A DNA stretch of 20,739 nucleotides from Burkholderiales bacterium (GTDB lineage Bacteria > Pseudomonadota > Gammaproteobacteria > Burkholderiales > Burkholderiaceae_B), in NCBI GenBank assembly GCA_005788065.1, contig SXZD01000078.1, forward strand, positions 1-20,739, in the 5' to 3' direction. Below, piece after piece: positions 7,436 through 15,335 of the stretch. Position numbers and translations under genes: made by a program. The notes under the pieces are model-generated. The model was not told the origin of the DNA. It ran no database searches and saw only the letters and a list, made by a program, of their open reading frames with translations. Positions within the stretch are counted from its first letter, which is position 1; each line of letters opens with the position of its first letter.

Positions 7436-8499
7436 TGCATCTCTCCTGTATTCGAAAGCGACGGCATCACGGCCGCGGTCGCTGTCTGGCTATTACCTTC
7501 ACTGTTGCCTTGCTCCATCCACTCCGACAGACCCGCCAGGCGCTGTTCCACACGAACGGCATGACGCCCCTGGCTGATGCCGAAACCGCATGCAAAGACA
7601 GGCTTCTCACCGATGCGTACTGTCAGCGCAGTGGGTGCAGCAATCGGAATGATGTCGCCGCGCTGCAGTGACAGCAGTTCTTCAATCGTCAGCTGGATGG
7701 TGGCAAGCTCTGCCTGCATTTCCACCTGCGCATGCTCAAGTTTGCGGCGTATCTGGTGCTCCCAGCCTTCATGCCCCGAATGCCCCTGTGCGGATGCGCT
7801 TGGTGCGAAACGCTGCTGCAACTCGGTCAATGCAGCCTGCGGAAACAGGATGTTCACGCCGCAGTTGGCCGCACCCAGCGTGAGACTGAAGCGAAAGCCG
7901 CACATCATCTCGGTGTCGGGCATGAAATTGGCAAATTGCGGCTGCACCTCCATGCGCTGGCGCACAAAGTTCACCGGCATGATCTCGCCCCAATAAGCAT
8001 TGAATGTCTGCAACAGACGGTCCGTGAATTTGCCGGCCACCTGCGCTTCACTATGGGAAAATGTTTTTCTGCGCATGCGCTTGGGTGGCGAGCCGTCACC
8101 ACCAAAAATAAGATCCACCAAGCCGCAGACCAATGTGCTTTCAAGTGCCAGCACCGCAGACACACCCAAGGGCTCAAGCTTCAGATGATGCAGTTGGCAA
8201 GGCTCTTGCCACTGATCACGCCACTGCCGGAATGACTGGGTACCCAGCGGTGTCAGCGTGACAGCTGGCTTTTGGCGTGTGATGTCAAACACCAGCGTGC
8301 GCATGTCGGCCAGCATGGTCTGATGCAGGCGCTCAAACGGAACATCCGCATCGGCTTGCTGCGCGGTCGCTTCTTCGCGACGAAACTGATAGGGTTGCAC
8401 ATCGGCCATGCGATGCGCATCGCGGCGATTGACAGGCACTTGTCTGTCAAGCTGCTGCATCAGCGTATCGGCCTGCGATCGGGAAAGGTTGTCGTCCAT
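7432..8499 (-). CDS. fliM: FliM, flagellar motor switch protein
   Basis: FliM forms the middle wall of the C-ring and binds phosphorylated CheY to change rotation direction. The 355-residue protein starts with a CheY-binding-like peptide (NLSRSQADTLM, 4-14), more divergent than the usual LSQAEIDALL. The middle CheC-like domain includes LVDLIFGGDG at 127-136, the FliM glycine motif that contacts FliG. The C-terminal SpoA domain covers about 270-335 (TIEELLSLQRGDIIPI). AGGA lies upstream of the ATG at 8499. fliE lies 15 bp upstream, and fliN::flhB overlaps the stop. Confidence 0.92.
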   Translation of the reverse strand: MDDNLSRSQADTLMQQLDRQVPVNRRDAHRMADVQPYQFRREEATAQQADADVPFERLHQTMLADMRTLVFDITRQKPAVTLTPLGTQSFRQWRDQWQEPCQLHHLKLEPLGVSAVLALESTLVCGLVDLIFGGDGSPPKRMRRKTFSHSEAQVAGKFTDRLLQTFNAYWGEIMPVNFVRQRMEVQPQFANFMPDTEMMCGFRFSLTLGAANCGVNILFPQAALTELQQRFAPSASAQGHSGHEGWEHQIRRKLEHAQVEMQAELATIQLTIEELLSLQRGDIIPIAAPTALTVRIGEKPVFACGFGISQGRHAVRVEQRLAGLSEWMEQGNSEGNSQTATAAVMPSLSNTGEMQ

Positions 8500-8514
8500 T
8501 TATACCAATCCTGC

Positions 8515-8823
8515 TCAGACCTGCATGTTCATGATGGTGTCGTAGGACTGGACCAGTTTGTTGCGTGTCTGCACCAGCGCCTGAAACTGCAGCGACGCTT
8601 CGTTCATGGCCAGCACGGTCTGTTCCAGGGAGACCCCGGGCTTGTCCATCTGCAGGGCAATGTTCAGATCAGATGCTTTCTTCTGGGCTGCACTGGTTTT
8701 CTCAAGCAAGCCTGACAGCGCTGACGAAAAATCCGCACCGGCCTGTTTGCCCACGCGGCTGCTCGGGTTTGTTGTATTGGAGCCCGCATTGAGCAACGGA
8801 GAAATGGTTGAACCGACAATCAT
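8515..8823 (-). CDS. fliE: FliE, MS ring-rod junction protein
   Basis: FliE is exported first and links the MS ring to the proximal rod. The product is 102 residues (E. coli 104) with the conserved C-terminal half: SFSSAL-like ADFSSALSGLLEK, then QTVLAMNEASLQFQALVQTRNKLVQSYDTIMNMQV, shown here only in part as the family signature. It opens the minus-strand run fliE-fliM-fliN::flhB-fliST-fliFGHI. No clear Shine-Dalgarno precedes the ATG at 8823. The 96-bp gap upstream separates it from a divergent lipoprotein gene and must hold promoters for both directions. Confidence 0.95.
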   Translation of the reverse strand: MIVGSTISPLLNAGSNTTNPSSRVGKQAGADFSSALSGLLEKTSAAQKKASDLNIALQMDKPGVSLEQTVLAMNEASLQFQALVQTRNKLVQSYDTIMNMQV

Positions 8824-8919
8824 TTTGTAAACTACGGGTTATCGCGATGAGATCATTGTCATGCAGGTACATCGTGCTAACCCCGACAAACACTGTTCAA
8901 AATTGACGAGTATTCTCAA

Positions 8920-9360
8920 GTGCCCATCCAAGCCCCCAAGCAAAAACGCCTGCAACATTTCAAGAACGCCCTTCTGCTGGCAGCGGCTCTCGGCTTGACG
9001 GCCTGTGACGCACCGCCCCGCGAAGCCTCAGAGTCCCGCAAGGTGGCTGACGCATTCATGACGGCACTCACCACCGGTGATACCGATCAGGCCAAGGCAT
9101 TGACCATCGACACCCCCACCAGCCAGGATGCGGTGGTCTATCTGACCAAAGCTGTCCGCATGAAAGCCGGCGAAGCCGGGGTCAAAGCGTTCGACTTCAG
9201 GTTCGTGTCGGAAATGAGGCCACAAAGCACCTCATCACCTGCGCGGGTGGTCTATTCCCAGAAAATCAACAACGAAATACCCCAGGAAAACATCGTGGTG
9301 GAACTGTCATGGGACAAGTCCGCCCAACAGTGGAAAGTCAGCAACCTGATTTTGCGCTGA
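8920..9360 (+). CDS. Small lipoprotein with a DUF4878/NTF2-like body
   Basis: The 146-residue product starts at a GTG (8920). It has a basic N-terminus (KQKRLQHFK), a hydrophobic stretch and a lipobox LTAC with the modified cysteine at residue 29, so it is probably a periplasm-facing lipoprotein. The mature part (VADAFMTALTTGDTDQAKAL, then VVYSQKI and IVVELSWDKSAQQWKVSNLIL) resembles the DUF4878/NTF2-like lipoprotein layout, which ends with a strand carrying a W-V pattern. The fold is an inference from that pattern. It is divergent from fliE and convergent with nothing; a terminator-like hairpin lies downstream. No flagellar role is shown. Confidence 0.7.
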   Translation: MPIQAPKQKRLQHFKNALLLAAALGLTACDAPPREASESRKVADAFMTALTTGDTDQAKALTIDTPTSQDAVVYLTKAVRMKAGEAGVKAFDFRFVSEMRPQSTSSPARVVYSQKINNEIPQENIVVELSWDKSAQQWKVSNLILR

Positions 9361-9494
9361 ACAGAATATTCAAATTTAGCTGTTTTAAATCAGCAACTTG
9401 CAAAGAATTCACATCAAACCAAACCACCCGGTGACATGTCGACGGGCCTGAAACTCCGTCAACATCCGTTCAACTGACCCCCACCTGCGCACTA

Positions 9495-9520
9495 CCCCCC
9501 CATAAAGGGGGGCGTTTTCT
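9495..9520 (+). terminator. Rho-independent terminator candidate after the lipoprotein gene
   Basis: A C-run at 9495-9501 pairs with GGGGGG at 9507-9512 across ATAAA, followed by CGTTTTCT. It sits about 135 bp after the lipoprotein stop and before the next plus-strand gene. The T-run is short. Confidence 0.6.
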
Positions 9521-9603
9521 CCCCTTATTCGATAGAATGAATCCCCAATACGGGGGGGAAACTACAAGTGTCACATTTGTTTTCGCAGCAGGAAGAGGCC
9601 GCC

Positions 9604-9822
9604 ATGAACATCGCAATGAACGCCGTCGACACATCCATGTCCACACTGGCCTTGTTCGGTCGTGGTCTCGGCGCAGAAAAGCCGGCTTTCTCGGTTGATA
9701 TCAGCGCTGCCGGTCAAGCCCTTTTCAACCAAGACAGCGGCATCCGCACCGACGCCATCATGCCCGCCAACGGCGTGAACGAAACGCTGAAAGCTGCCCT
9801 CATCTGCATGCTGCTGAGCTGA
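9604..9822 (+). CDS. Small hypothetical protein, 72 residues
   Basis: Not recognised. The ATG at 9604 is preferred because GGAAGAGG lies five bases before it; an in-frame GTG at 9568 would add 12 residues. The product starts MNIAMNAVDTSMSTLALFG and ends ALICMLLS. It has no signal peptide and a mildly hydrophobic tail. The stop is one base from the stop of the convergent fliK-like gene, so the two genes sit end to end. The strong ribosome site argues for a real gene, while the lack of a family match leaves the role open; location suggests motility. Confidence 0.55.
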   Translation: MNIAMNAVDTSMSTLALFGRGLGAEKPAFSVDISAAGQALFNQDSGIRTDAIMPANGVNETLKAALICMLLS

Positions 9823-9823
9823 A

Positions 9824-11398
9824 TCAGGCTCTCAACGAAACACCGCCAGCGCCCGGGCCGGATTGCCGGTCCGTCACAACAGAACCAGGTTCGCCCCGAT
9901 CAATCGCATCAGAAGCGCCCCTGCTCATCCCGAGTCTGCCCTCATCAGCACTGTCGCGCATGCGACGCCCGCTACCGCCGTCTTGCTGACCTTCATTGCG
10001 GCTTTTGCCGGCATCCGATGCCGTGTCCGAACCCTTGTCCGACAAAGATGAACCCAGATCTGCCGACTGTTCGAACACGACCTCCTGCACCTCGGGTGTG
10101 GACATGCGCAAGCTGGCTTTCAGGGCCTCAAGTTGTTCAGGTGGAACCCAGAAACTGCCATCAGCGCGCGCGCCGAGCTTGACCGTCAGCACGCCGTCCT
10201 GCAGGGATGCTTCCAGCGCAACGCGCTGGCTGTCCTGCAATTGCAAGTCCAAACGCAAGCTATCGGTTTCACGCAGCCGGGACAGTCCGGCTTGTTGTTC
10301 CAACACAGCCATCCAGTCCAGATCTGCATTGACCGCTGCCATTGCATCAGCACCCTGCAGTCCTTCCATCGCACCGGGCGCGCGCTCAGTCAGACTTAAA
10401 AAACCAGTCAGATCACTTATGGCACCTACGGCTCTTTCGGTCAACGCATCTGCGGAGAAGGTCGGGCTGGCCACGTCGGCCGGCAGGAAGGACAAGCCAC
10501 CGGGCTGCAAACTGTCAATTGATGACATGAAGCCAGTCGTCGCGAGCTCCGCCACCGAGCCCGTTGTGCCGATATCCTGCAGTGCATCCATCAGTTTGCG
10601 ACGGGTGGCGCCCGATGCGGCCAGTGCATCCTGAACGCTGGTGTCGGTTACCTTGATGATGCGAAGCGATGCATCGCGGATATCGCCACTGGCCTGCGCG
10701 GAGCGCAGTAGCGCAGCGAGGGCTTCCGCGGGTGAAGCAGGCAGTGCATTTCCGTTGGCATCCACTGCGGTACCGACCATCTGTGCGGAGGCAGCGCCTG
10801 CGAGCGGGTTTTGTGCAGCAGACAAGGACGGAGTCAATCCAGCGGCTTGAGCTTCTGTTTGAACTGCGCCGTGGGCTTGCGCATGGGTCAATGCGTGATG
10901 CGTTTCAGCCGCCACTGCGCTCAGCGTACCCGCCGTGGTGGTGATGCCGTGACGCCCCGTGTCGGCCAGCGTGTGAATGCCCGCTTGTGACGGCGTGCCG
11001 AGTGCGGAATGGTGCGCCACGTTGGAATGGGCATCATGGCCATGAGAACCCGATACATGCCCTGCAGCATCTGTGTGCTGTGGGGCATTTGAGTAAGTCA
11101 GGTGACCCGCTTGCAAAGGCTGCGACACATCATGGGTTGCGCTCGCTGCATCGGTTAACGAATGCTTGGCGGTTTCACGTTGCTTCTCTTCATGCAGCAG
11201 GCTGTCGGGTGTATCAAACGCAGCGTGTGATGCACCGTGGGAGCTGTTGGTCGATTTGTTCAGCGCTGAAGACAGTTCTGCCATCCAGCTTTGCACGCCA
11301 TTCAGTGTCGCAGAGCCGTTGGTCGCTGTCCGGTTTTTCTGCAGTGGTTTGACATCTGCATTGCTGCCCATGCCAGGTACCAGGATGGGATTGTTCAT
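9824..11398 (-). CDS. fliK: FliK-like hook-length control protein, histidine-rich
   Basis: FliK is exported during hook growth, measures hook length and makes FlhB switch substrates. This 524-residue protein has the expected layout. A long low-complexity N-terminal part includes 19 histidines between residues 54 and 176. A globular C-terminal domain at about 378-445 (LRLDLQLQDSQRVALEASLQ, then GVLTVKLGARADG and PPEQLEALKASL) resembles the Flg_hook domain, and a Gly/Ser/Asp-rich tail follows. The match is by pattern and context, not close identity. The ATG at 11398 overlaps the stop of the upstream gene as ATGA, so a longer frame reaching 11539 is rejected. It faces flgE, which encodes the hook protein, across one gene. 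Confidence 0.65.
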   Translation of the reverse strand: MNNPILVPGMGSNADVKPLQKNRTATNGSATLNGVQSWMAELSSALNKSTNSSHGASHAAFDTPDSLLHEEKQRETAKHSLTDAASATHDVSQPLQAGHLTYSNAPQHTDAAGHVSGSHGHDAHSNVAHHSALGTPSQAGIHTLADTGRHGITTTAGTLSAVAAETHHALTHAQAHGAVQTEAQAAGLTPSLSAAQNPLAGAASAQMVGTAVDANGNALPASPAEALAALLRSAQASGDIRDASLRIIKVTDTSVQDALAASGATRRKLMDALQDIGTTGSVAELATTGFMSSIDSLQPGGLSFLPADVASPTFSADALTERAVGAISDLTGFLSLTERAPGAMEGLQGADAMAAVNADLDWMAVLEQQAGLSRLRETDSLRLDLQLQDSQRVALEASLQDGVLTVKLGARADGSFWVPPEQLEALKASLRMSTPEVQEVVFEQSADLGSSLSDKGSDTASDAGKSRNEGQQDGGSGRRMRDSADEGRLGMSRGASDAIDRGEPGSVVTDRQSGPGAGGVSLRA

Positions 11399-12054
11399 GC
11401 GGATGCCTCGTCTGCGTATGCAAACATCAATGAGGGTGGCAATCCGACCGGGTAGACCACCTGCAGCAATTCGCTGCGCAGTTCGTGCTCCATGCGCTGA
11501 TCGAGCATGGCTTCGATGCGCGGCCCCAGCATGCGCCACTGTGAATGCGACAGGATGCGTGCATCATGCAGATGCAGTTGTTCCTCTGACCATACCACCA
11601 CCAACATCTCCAGCGTCGGCATGCAGCACAGTTTGACGCTGTAGCCTTTTACATCCATTTTGCGGCTGAGCAGCACGCGCACATCACCTTCACGGATCAT
11701 GCGTTCAAGCGCATCGCGACGTGTCAGTGGTTCAGGGAGTTGTGAGATCACATCGCGTATGCAGCGGCTCGCTTTGCGCAGGGTTTCGTTCATCAGTGAC
11801 TCTGCGCGGTCAGGGCGAAATGCATAAAACGATGCAAGCAGTCGTGCGCGTTCACGCGGGTTGCAAAATGCCAGCCACTGACCGTCGATATCGCGCCGGC
11901 AGGTAAGATAAAAATTGCACTCACCCACGCGCAAGGTCATGGGTACATCGACAACGCTGGCCGGCCAGGCACGGCCTTCATTGTCGGGGTCGTAGCGGCG
12001 AATGTAGATTTCATCGAGATGGGGAAGCAAGTCGATCTGCACGGTGCAATCCAT
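11395..12054 (-). CDS. Unknown protein coupled to fliK
   Basis: Not recognised. From the ATG at 12054 the product is 219 residues, soluble, with no signal peptide or membrane helix. It is rich in Arg, Met and Leu, with a beta-rich N-terminal half (MTLRVGECNFYLTCRRDIDG) and a helical middle (NETLRKASRCIRDVISQLPE). Several cysteines are present, but not in a metal-binding spacing. An in-frame TTG at 12093 is an alternative start; no strong Shine-Dalgarno is seen for either. The stop overlaps the fliK start as ATGA, so the two proteins are made together. A FliK chaperone or hook-assembly factor is a reasonable guess from context only. Confidence 0.6.
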   Translation of the reverse strand: MDCTVQIDLLPHLDEIYIRRYDPDNEGRAWPASVVDVPMTLRVGECNFYLTCRRDIDGQWLAFCNPRERARLLASFYAFRPDRAESLMNETLRKASRCIRDVISQLPEPLTRRDALERMIREGDVRVLLSRKMDVKGYSVKLCCMPTLEMLVVVWSEEQLHLHDARILSHSQWRMLGPRIEAMLDQRMEHELRSELLQVVYPVGLPPSLMFAYADEASA

Positions 12055-12207
12055 GTATGGGCGGTGTTTGAATATGTCACATCGTACGGGCAAGACCCGC
12101 GCGAGTTCGTCCGCAATTCAAGGCAAATTTGGCGAATATTGTGCGAGGTTGTTGACATCGGTCTGCGGTGTAATGCAGTCGTTATCACTCCCTTCAGAGA
12201 GCTTTTC

Positions 12208-13437
12208 ATGAGTGTGTTTCAACAAGGCCTGACCGGCCTGAATGCCAGCCAGCGCAACCTCGAAGTCATTTCCAACAATATCTCAAATGCCAATGCGGCA
12301 GGCTTCAAGGCATCCTTTGCACGGTTCTCGGAGATTTACAACTCTGCAGCACAGGTATCGACCGGTTCGGGCACGCAGGTAGCTGACATCAACCGTCAGT
12401 TTACGCAGGGCAATGTGCTGTCGACCAACAACCCGCTGGACTTTGCGATCAACGGTGAAGGCTTCTTCAAGGTGCAGAGCGACAAAGGCAATGTGATCTA
12501 CACGCGCAATGGTCAGTTCGGTTTGGACAAGGACGGATTCGTAGTTAACTCACTGAATGAACGGCTGCAGGTTCTCGAACTGAACAAGGACACCGGCAAG
12601 TTCAGTGAAAAAGTAACGGATCTGCGCATCGTGAAAGATGCCATCAGCCCCAAGCCCACCACCGACTTCAATACCAAGGTGAATCTGGACAAACGCGCTG
12701 TGACCATCAATTCGGCCACCACACCATTCAGTCAGGACAACCCCAACAGCTACACCTCATCGCTGACACAGACCATTTTCACAGACCTGGGTGAACAGCG
12801 TCTGGCTCAGGTCTATTTTGCAAAGACCGGTGAGTCGCAATGGAATGTGCATGCGAACATTTCAGGGCAGGCGGCCAACCAGAGCATCAGCCTGGGGCAG
12901 ATCAACTTCGACCCGACCTCGGGTTTGCCCACAACGCAGGACCTGCAGTTTGAAGTGACTGCGCAGCAGATGGCGGGCCTTGGCGTCGGCTTCAGCAAAG
13001 CACTGGAGTTTGATTTCAGCGGCGTAACGCAGTTTGCATCCAACTTCAATATTTTTAACCTTGGTCAAAACGGCTACGATTCAGCTGCGTTCAAGAACTT
13101 CATCGTCGATGGCGATGGCCAACTGACACTGAACTATGCCAACGGTCAAAACCAGGTGCTCGCCCGCATTCCGCTGTTCAAGTTCAACAACCCCGATGGA
13201 TTGCAACCCATTGGTGGCAGCGGTTTTCTGGCCACCCTGGAAGCAGGTTCCGAAGTCATTTCCAGTGTCGGAGATGCGGCATTCGGCACCATCCGCGCCG
13301 GCGCAATTGAAGAGGCCAACGTGGACCTGACCAGCGAACTGGTGGCCATGATCACCGCACAGCGCATCTATCAGGCCAACTCACAGAGCATCAAGACACA
13401 GGACGCCCTGCTTCAGACGGTGACCAATTTGCGTTAA
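12208..13437 (+). CDS. flgE: FlgE, flagellar hook protein
   Basis: FlgE polymerises outside the cell into the hook that joins rod and filament. The 409-residue protein (E. coli 402) starts with the rod/hook signature SVFQQGLTGLNASQRNLEVI followed by SNNISNANAAGFK. The FlgE central domain follows, and the protein ends with the conserved C-terminal coil (VDLTSELVAMITAQRIYQAN, then QDALLQTVTNLR). The ATG at 12208 has AGAGAG upstream; a longer in-frame extension to 12019 overlaps the divergent gene and lacks homology. It stands alone, with no flgBCD or flgFGHI beside it, and is followed by a strong terminator, so it is a single-gene unit. Confidence 0.93.
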   Translation: MSVFQQGLTGLNASQRNLEVISNNISNANAAGFKASFARFSEIYNSAAQVSTGSGTQVADINRQFTQGNVLSTNNPLDFAINGEGFFKVQSDKGNVIYTRNGQFGLDKDGFVVNSLNERLQVLELNKDTGKFSEKVTDLRIVKDAISPKPTTDFNTKVNLDKRAVTINSATTPFSQDNPNSYTSSLTQTIFTDLGEQRLAQVYFAKTGESQWNVHANISGQAANQSISLGQINFDPTSGLPTTQDLQFEVTAQQMAGLGVGFSKALEFDFSGVTQFASNFNIFNLGQNGYDSAAFKNFIVDGDGQLTLNYANGQNQVLARIPLFKFNNPDGLQPIGGSGFLATLEAGSEVISSVGDAAFGTIRAGAIEEANVDLTSELVAMITAQRIYQANSQSIKTQDALLQTVTNLR

Positions 13438-13468
13438 TTGACCTTCGTTTGTCAGAAATCCTTGCAAG

Positions 13469-13492
13469 AGCACCCTATGCGGGTGCTTTTTT
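13469..13492 (+). terminator. Rho-independent terminator after flgE
   Basis: AGCACCC (13469-13475) pairs with GGGTGCT (13481-13487) across TATGC and runs directly into six Ts. It lies 32 bp past the flgE stop and is the clearest intrinsic terminator in the window. Confidence 0.9.
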
Positions 13493-13659
13493 CATTACCG
13501 TTGTCATCAATCGATGCGGATATGCTTGGCGAAAGCCCGTGTTATCCCGCATTTGGGGAGGTGGTGGAGACCATACACTGGACAGGTAGTCCATCAGTGC
13601 CATCGCGGCGCCGCATCTGCAGCGCATGGACCTTGGTGCTCGAATCTGGAGGCAGCCCG

Positions 13660-14040
13660 ATGAACGACAAAAAATATCTGCGCAACGACGATTTTCTGTG
13701 TACCGTCGAGAAAAACGCCAAGCGCTGCCTGATGCGCATGTCTGACTGTGAACCCACGAACACCAAGAGTGCCCAGACCGGATTGGATCCCAGCATCGCG
13801 CTGATCTTGATTGAAGAAATTCGCCGGTTGCGCACCACAAACCAGTTGCTGGGCGCAGGTGCAGACTATACGCAAGGTTATGAAGACGGCTGGAGAGACG
13901 GACGCAGCGCAGTGTCGGACGAACTGCCCATGGCATGGGCTGTCATTGGTCGCAAAAAATCGCAGATTCGATTGACATCCGACAAGCCCAGTCAAATCAG
14001 CCAGGATGAAACGGTAGTTGCCCTCTACACCCGGCCTTGA
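13660..14040 (+). CDS. Small accessory protein, phage-type C-terminus
   Basis: Not recognised as a named family. The ATG at 13660 has GGAGG seven bases upstream; an in-frame extension back to 13438 runs through the flgE terminator and is rejected. The 126-residue product has an Asp/Lys-rich start (MNDKKYLRNDDFLCTV), a helical middle (ALILIEEIRRLRTTNQLL), then GYEDGWRDGR and an ending TVVALYTRP. Endings of the form ..PLYTRP are frequent in small proteins of phages and accessory regions, so a phage-derived origin is plausible. It sits after the flgE terminator and ends three bases from the convergent flhC stop. Confidence 0.6.
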   Translation: MNDKKYLRNDDFLCTVEKNAKRCLMRMSDCEPTNTKSAQTGLDPSIALILIEEIRRLRTTNQLLGAGADYTQGYEDGWRDGRSAVSDELPMAWAVIGRKKSQIRLTSDKPSQISQDETVVALYTRP

Positions 14041-14043
14041 AAA

Positions 14044-14634
14044 TCAGGCAGCCTGATCTTCTGCCCAATCCAGTTCCTGGTACATTTTCTTTTCGAAATC
14101 CACTTTCGGTCCGACACGGGTATCCATGTCGCAAAACACGCATTGGTATCCGGTGTTCAGATCATACGGATCGACGATGAATTTCGCTTTGCACGACTCG
14201 CACTGGTGTGTGGTCAACACACCCGCCGCACAGAAGCGATAGAGGCGCCATGCACGGGTCATGGACAGGATGGCGGGGTTGTCGATGGCCTTGACCGTCT
14301 GCAGGTACAGGGTATAGCCCGCCACCAGCAGGTCTACTGCCTCCATCCCGGGATTACGCTCTGACAATTGGTTCATGATGCCCATGAACAGGCTGGAGTG
14401 CGTGTTGGGTGCCCAGTTCAGGAACCAGTCCGTTGAGAACGGCAACTGACCTTTGGGGGGCGAACTGCCGCGGATTTCCTTGTAGACCGACAACAGGCGG
14501 TCGCGTGAGAGCCCGGGAAGTTCGGACTGAAGCACCTGCAGCCGAGCGCCCAGCTTGACCAGCGAAACAGCCTTTTGAATGGCCATTGCGTCATCAATCA
14601 CGCTCTTTTTCGGTTTGCCCAGTACGTCTTCCAT
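14044..14634 (-). CDS. flhC: FlhC, flagellar master regulator subunit
   Basis: FlhC and FlhD form the FlhD4C2 activator that switches on early flagellar promoters. From the ATG at 14634 (GGAGAG five bases upstream) the product is 196 residues, close to E. coli (192). It contains the DNA-binding region (GLSRDRLLSVYKEIRG, then FSTDWFL) and the four zinc-binding cysteines at 145, 148, 165 and 168 (CESC and CVFC). The spacing matches the family exactly. An in-frame extension to 14694 overlaps flhD and is rejected. It lies 35 bp after flhD. Confidence 0.96.
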   Translation of the reverse strand: MEDVLGKPKKSVIDDAMAIQKAVSLVKLGARLQVLQSELPGLSRDRLLSVYKEIRGSSPPKGQLPFSTDWFLNWAPNTHSSLFMGIMNQLSERNPGMEAVDLLVAGYTLYLQTVKAIDNPAILSMTRAWRLYRFCAAGVLTTHQCESCKAKFIVDPYDLNTGYQCVFCDMDTRVGPKVDFEKKMYQELDWAEDQAA

Positions 14635-14669
14635 GTTGCTCTCCAGTTTCAGTTTCAGTCGGTTCGCGC

Positions 14670-15002
14670 TTATTCGTTCACTACCGGCTGGCAAACGCTC
14701 AGGATGGCTGTATGCAGCCCCACCAGCTTCGGATCACGCTTGCTGTCGGTAGCCACATTCCACAATTTTTCGTCGTCAAACCGCATGGAGCACATCACCA
14801 TCGGGGTCGAAGCCACACGCACGGCCTGGGTGAACGACATGTTCTGCAGTTTGTCCATGGCCGACTCGGGCAGACCCAATTGCACTTGGGCCATCAAGGG
14901 GTTGTTGCGAATCATCTTTTGCGCGAGCAGCAGGTAAGCGAGGTTCAGTTCGCGAACTTCGCTGCTCAGGTCGTTTTCCATGCCGGTCATGTGTGCGTTC
15001 AT
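14670..15002 (-). CDS. flhD: FlhD, flagellar master regulator subunit
   Basis: FlhD is the dimeric helical partner of FlhC. The 110-residue product carries the family pattern: EVRELNLAYLLLAQKMIRNN (15-34), a middle SFTQAVRVASTPM, and the conserved cysteine region MCSMRFDDEKLW near 70-81. AGAGGA lies six bases before the ATG at 15002. It is transcribed away from motAB across a 333-bp gap. In E. coli flhDC and motAB share direction, so the divergent arrangement here shows local rearrangement. The leader contains a long stem described separately. Confidence 0.95.
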   Translation of the reverse strand: MNAHMTGMENDLSSEVRELNLAYLLLAQKMIRNNPLMAQVQLGLPESAMDKLQNMSFTQAVRVASTPMVMCSMRFDDEKLWNVATDSKRDPKLVGLHTAILSVCQPVVNE

Positions 15003-15335
15003 GATGTTTCCTCTTGTCGGTTACCGCGGCGTTTTGTCCCGTGTGCCTCGGCTGTGAACGGATTACATCACCCGCCCCAAAACCCACCCCACCCCCCCTT
15101 CGGGTAGCCGATGGCGGGTGATATTTCACGATTTTTTGCAAACCCATGATTTAACAGTCGAAAAATCCCATCCCCCCTCCTGCAGGTAGGTCAACCGCGC
15201 GACACAGACCGAAGAATGAATCGAATTCAATAACTTGCAGATAAATGAACCGTCTACCTAGATGAGGGGCATTCCTTGGGGCGGATCCGGGAGATCATCC
15301 TGTGAGATTTAACAATTCCGGAAGCGGGTTTTGCC
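15003..15335. promoter_or_regulatory. Divergent control region between flhD and motA
   Basis: This 333-bp gap holds no gene and must contain promoters for flhDC (minus) and motAB (plus). On the flhD side ATCACCCGCC (15067-15076) pairs perfectly with GGCGGGTGAT (15113-15122), with a smaller CCC-TTC-GGG turn inside; this would form a stable stem in the flhD leader RNA. The motA side is AT-richer. No convincing sigma-28 or sigma-54 promoter was found, so exact start sites remain unassigned. Confidence 0.65.

Noticed and set aside
12119..12150. Sigma-54-like GG-N10-GC site before flgE
   Set aside because: TTGGCGAATATTGTGC has the GG/GC spacing but poor -24 and -12 bases, and FlhDC-type systems do not generally use sigma-54 for hook genes.
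13438..13659. N-terminal extension of the accessory protein
   Set aside because: It starts on the base after flgE and runs through the flgE terminator, while a strong Shine-Dalgarno marks 13660.
15190..15280. Sigma-28 promoter for motAB
   Set aside because: Sequences such as TAAA with 15 bases to GATGAGGG lack the GCCG core, so the match is no better than chance.
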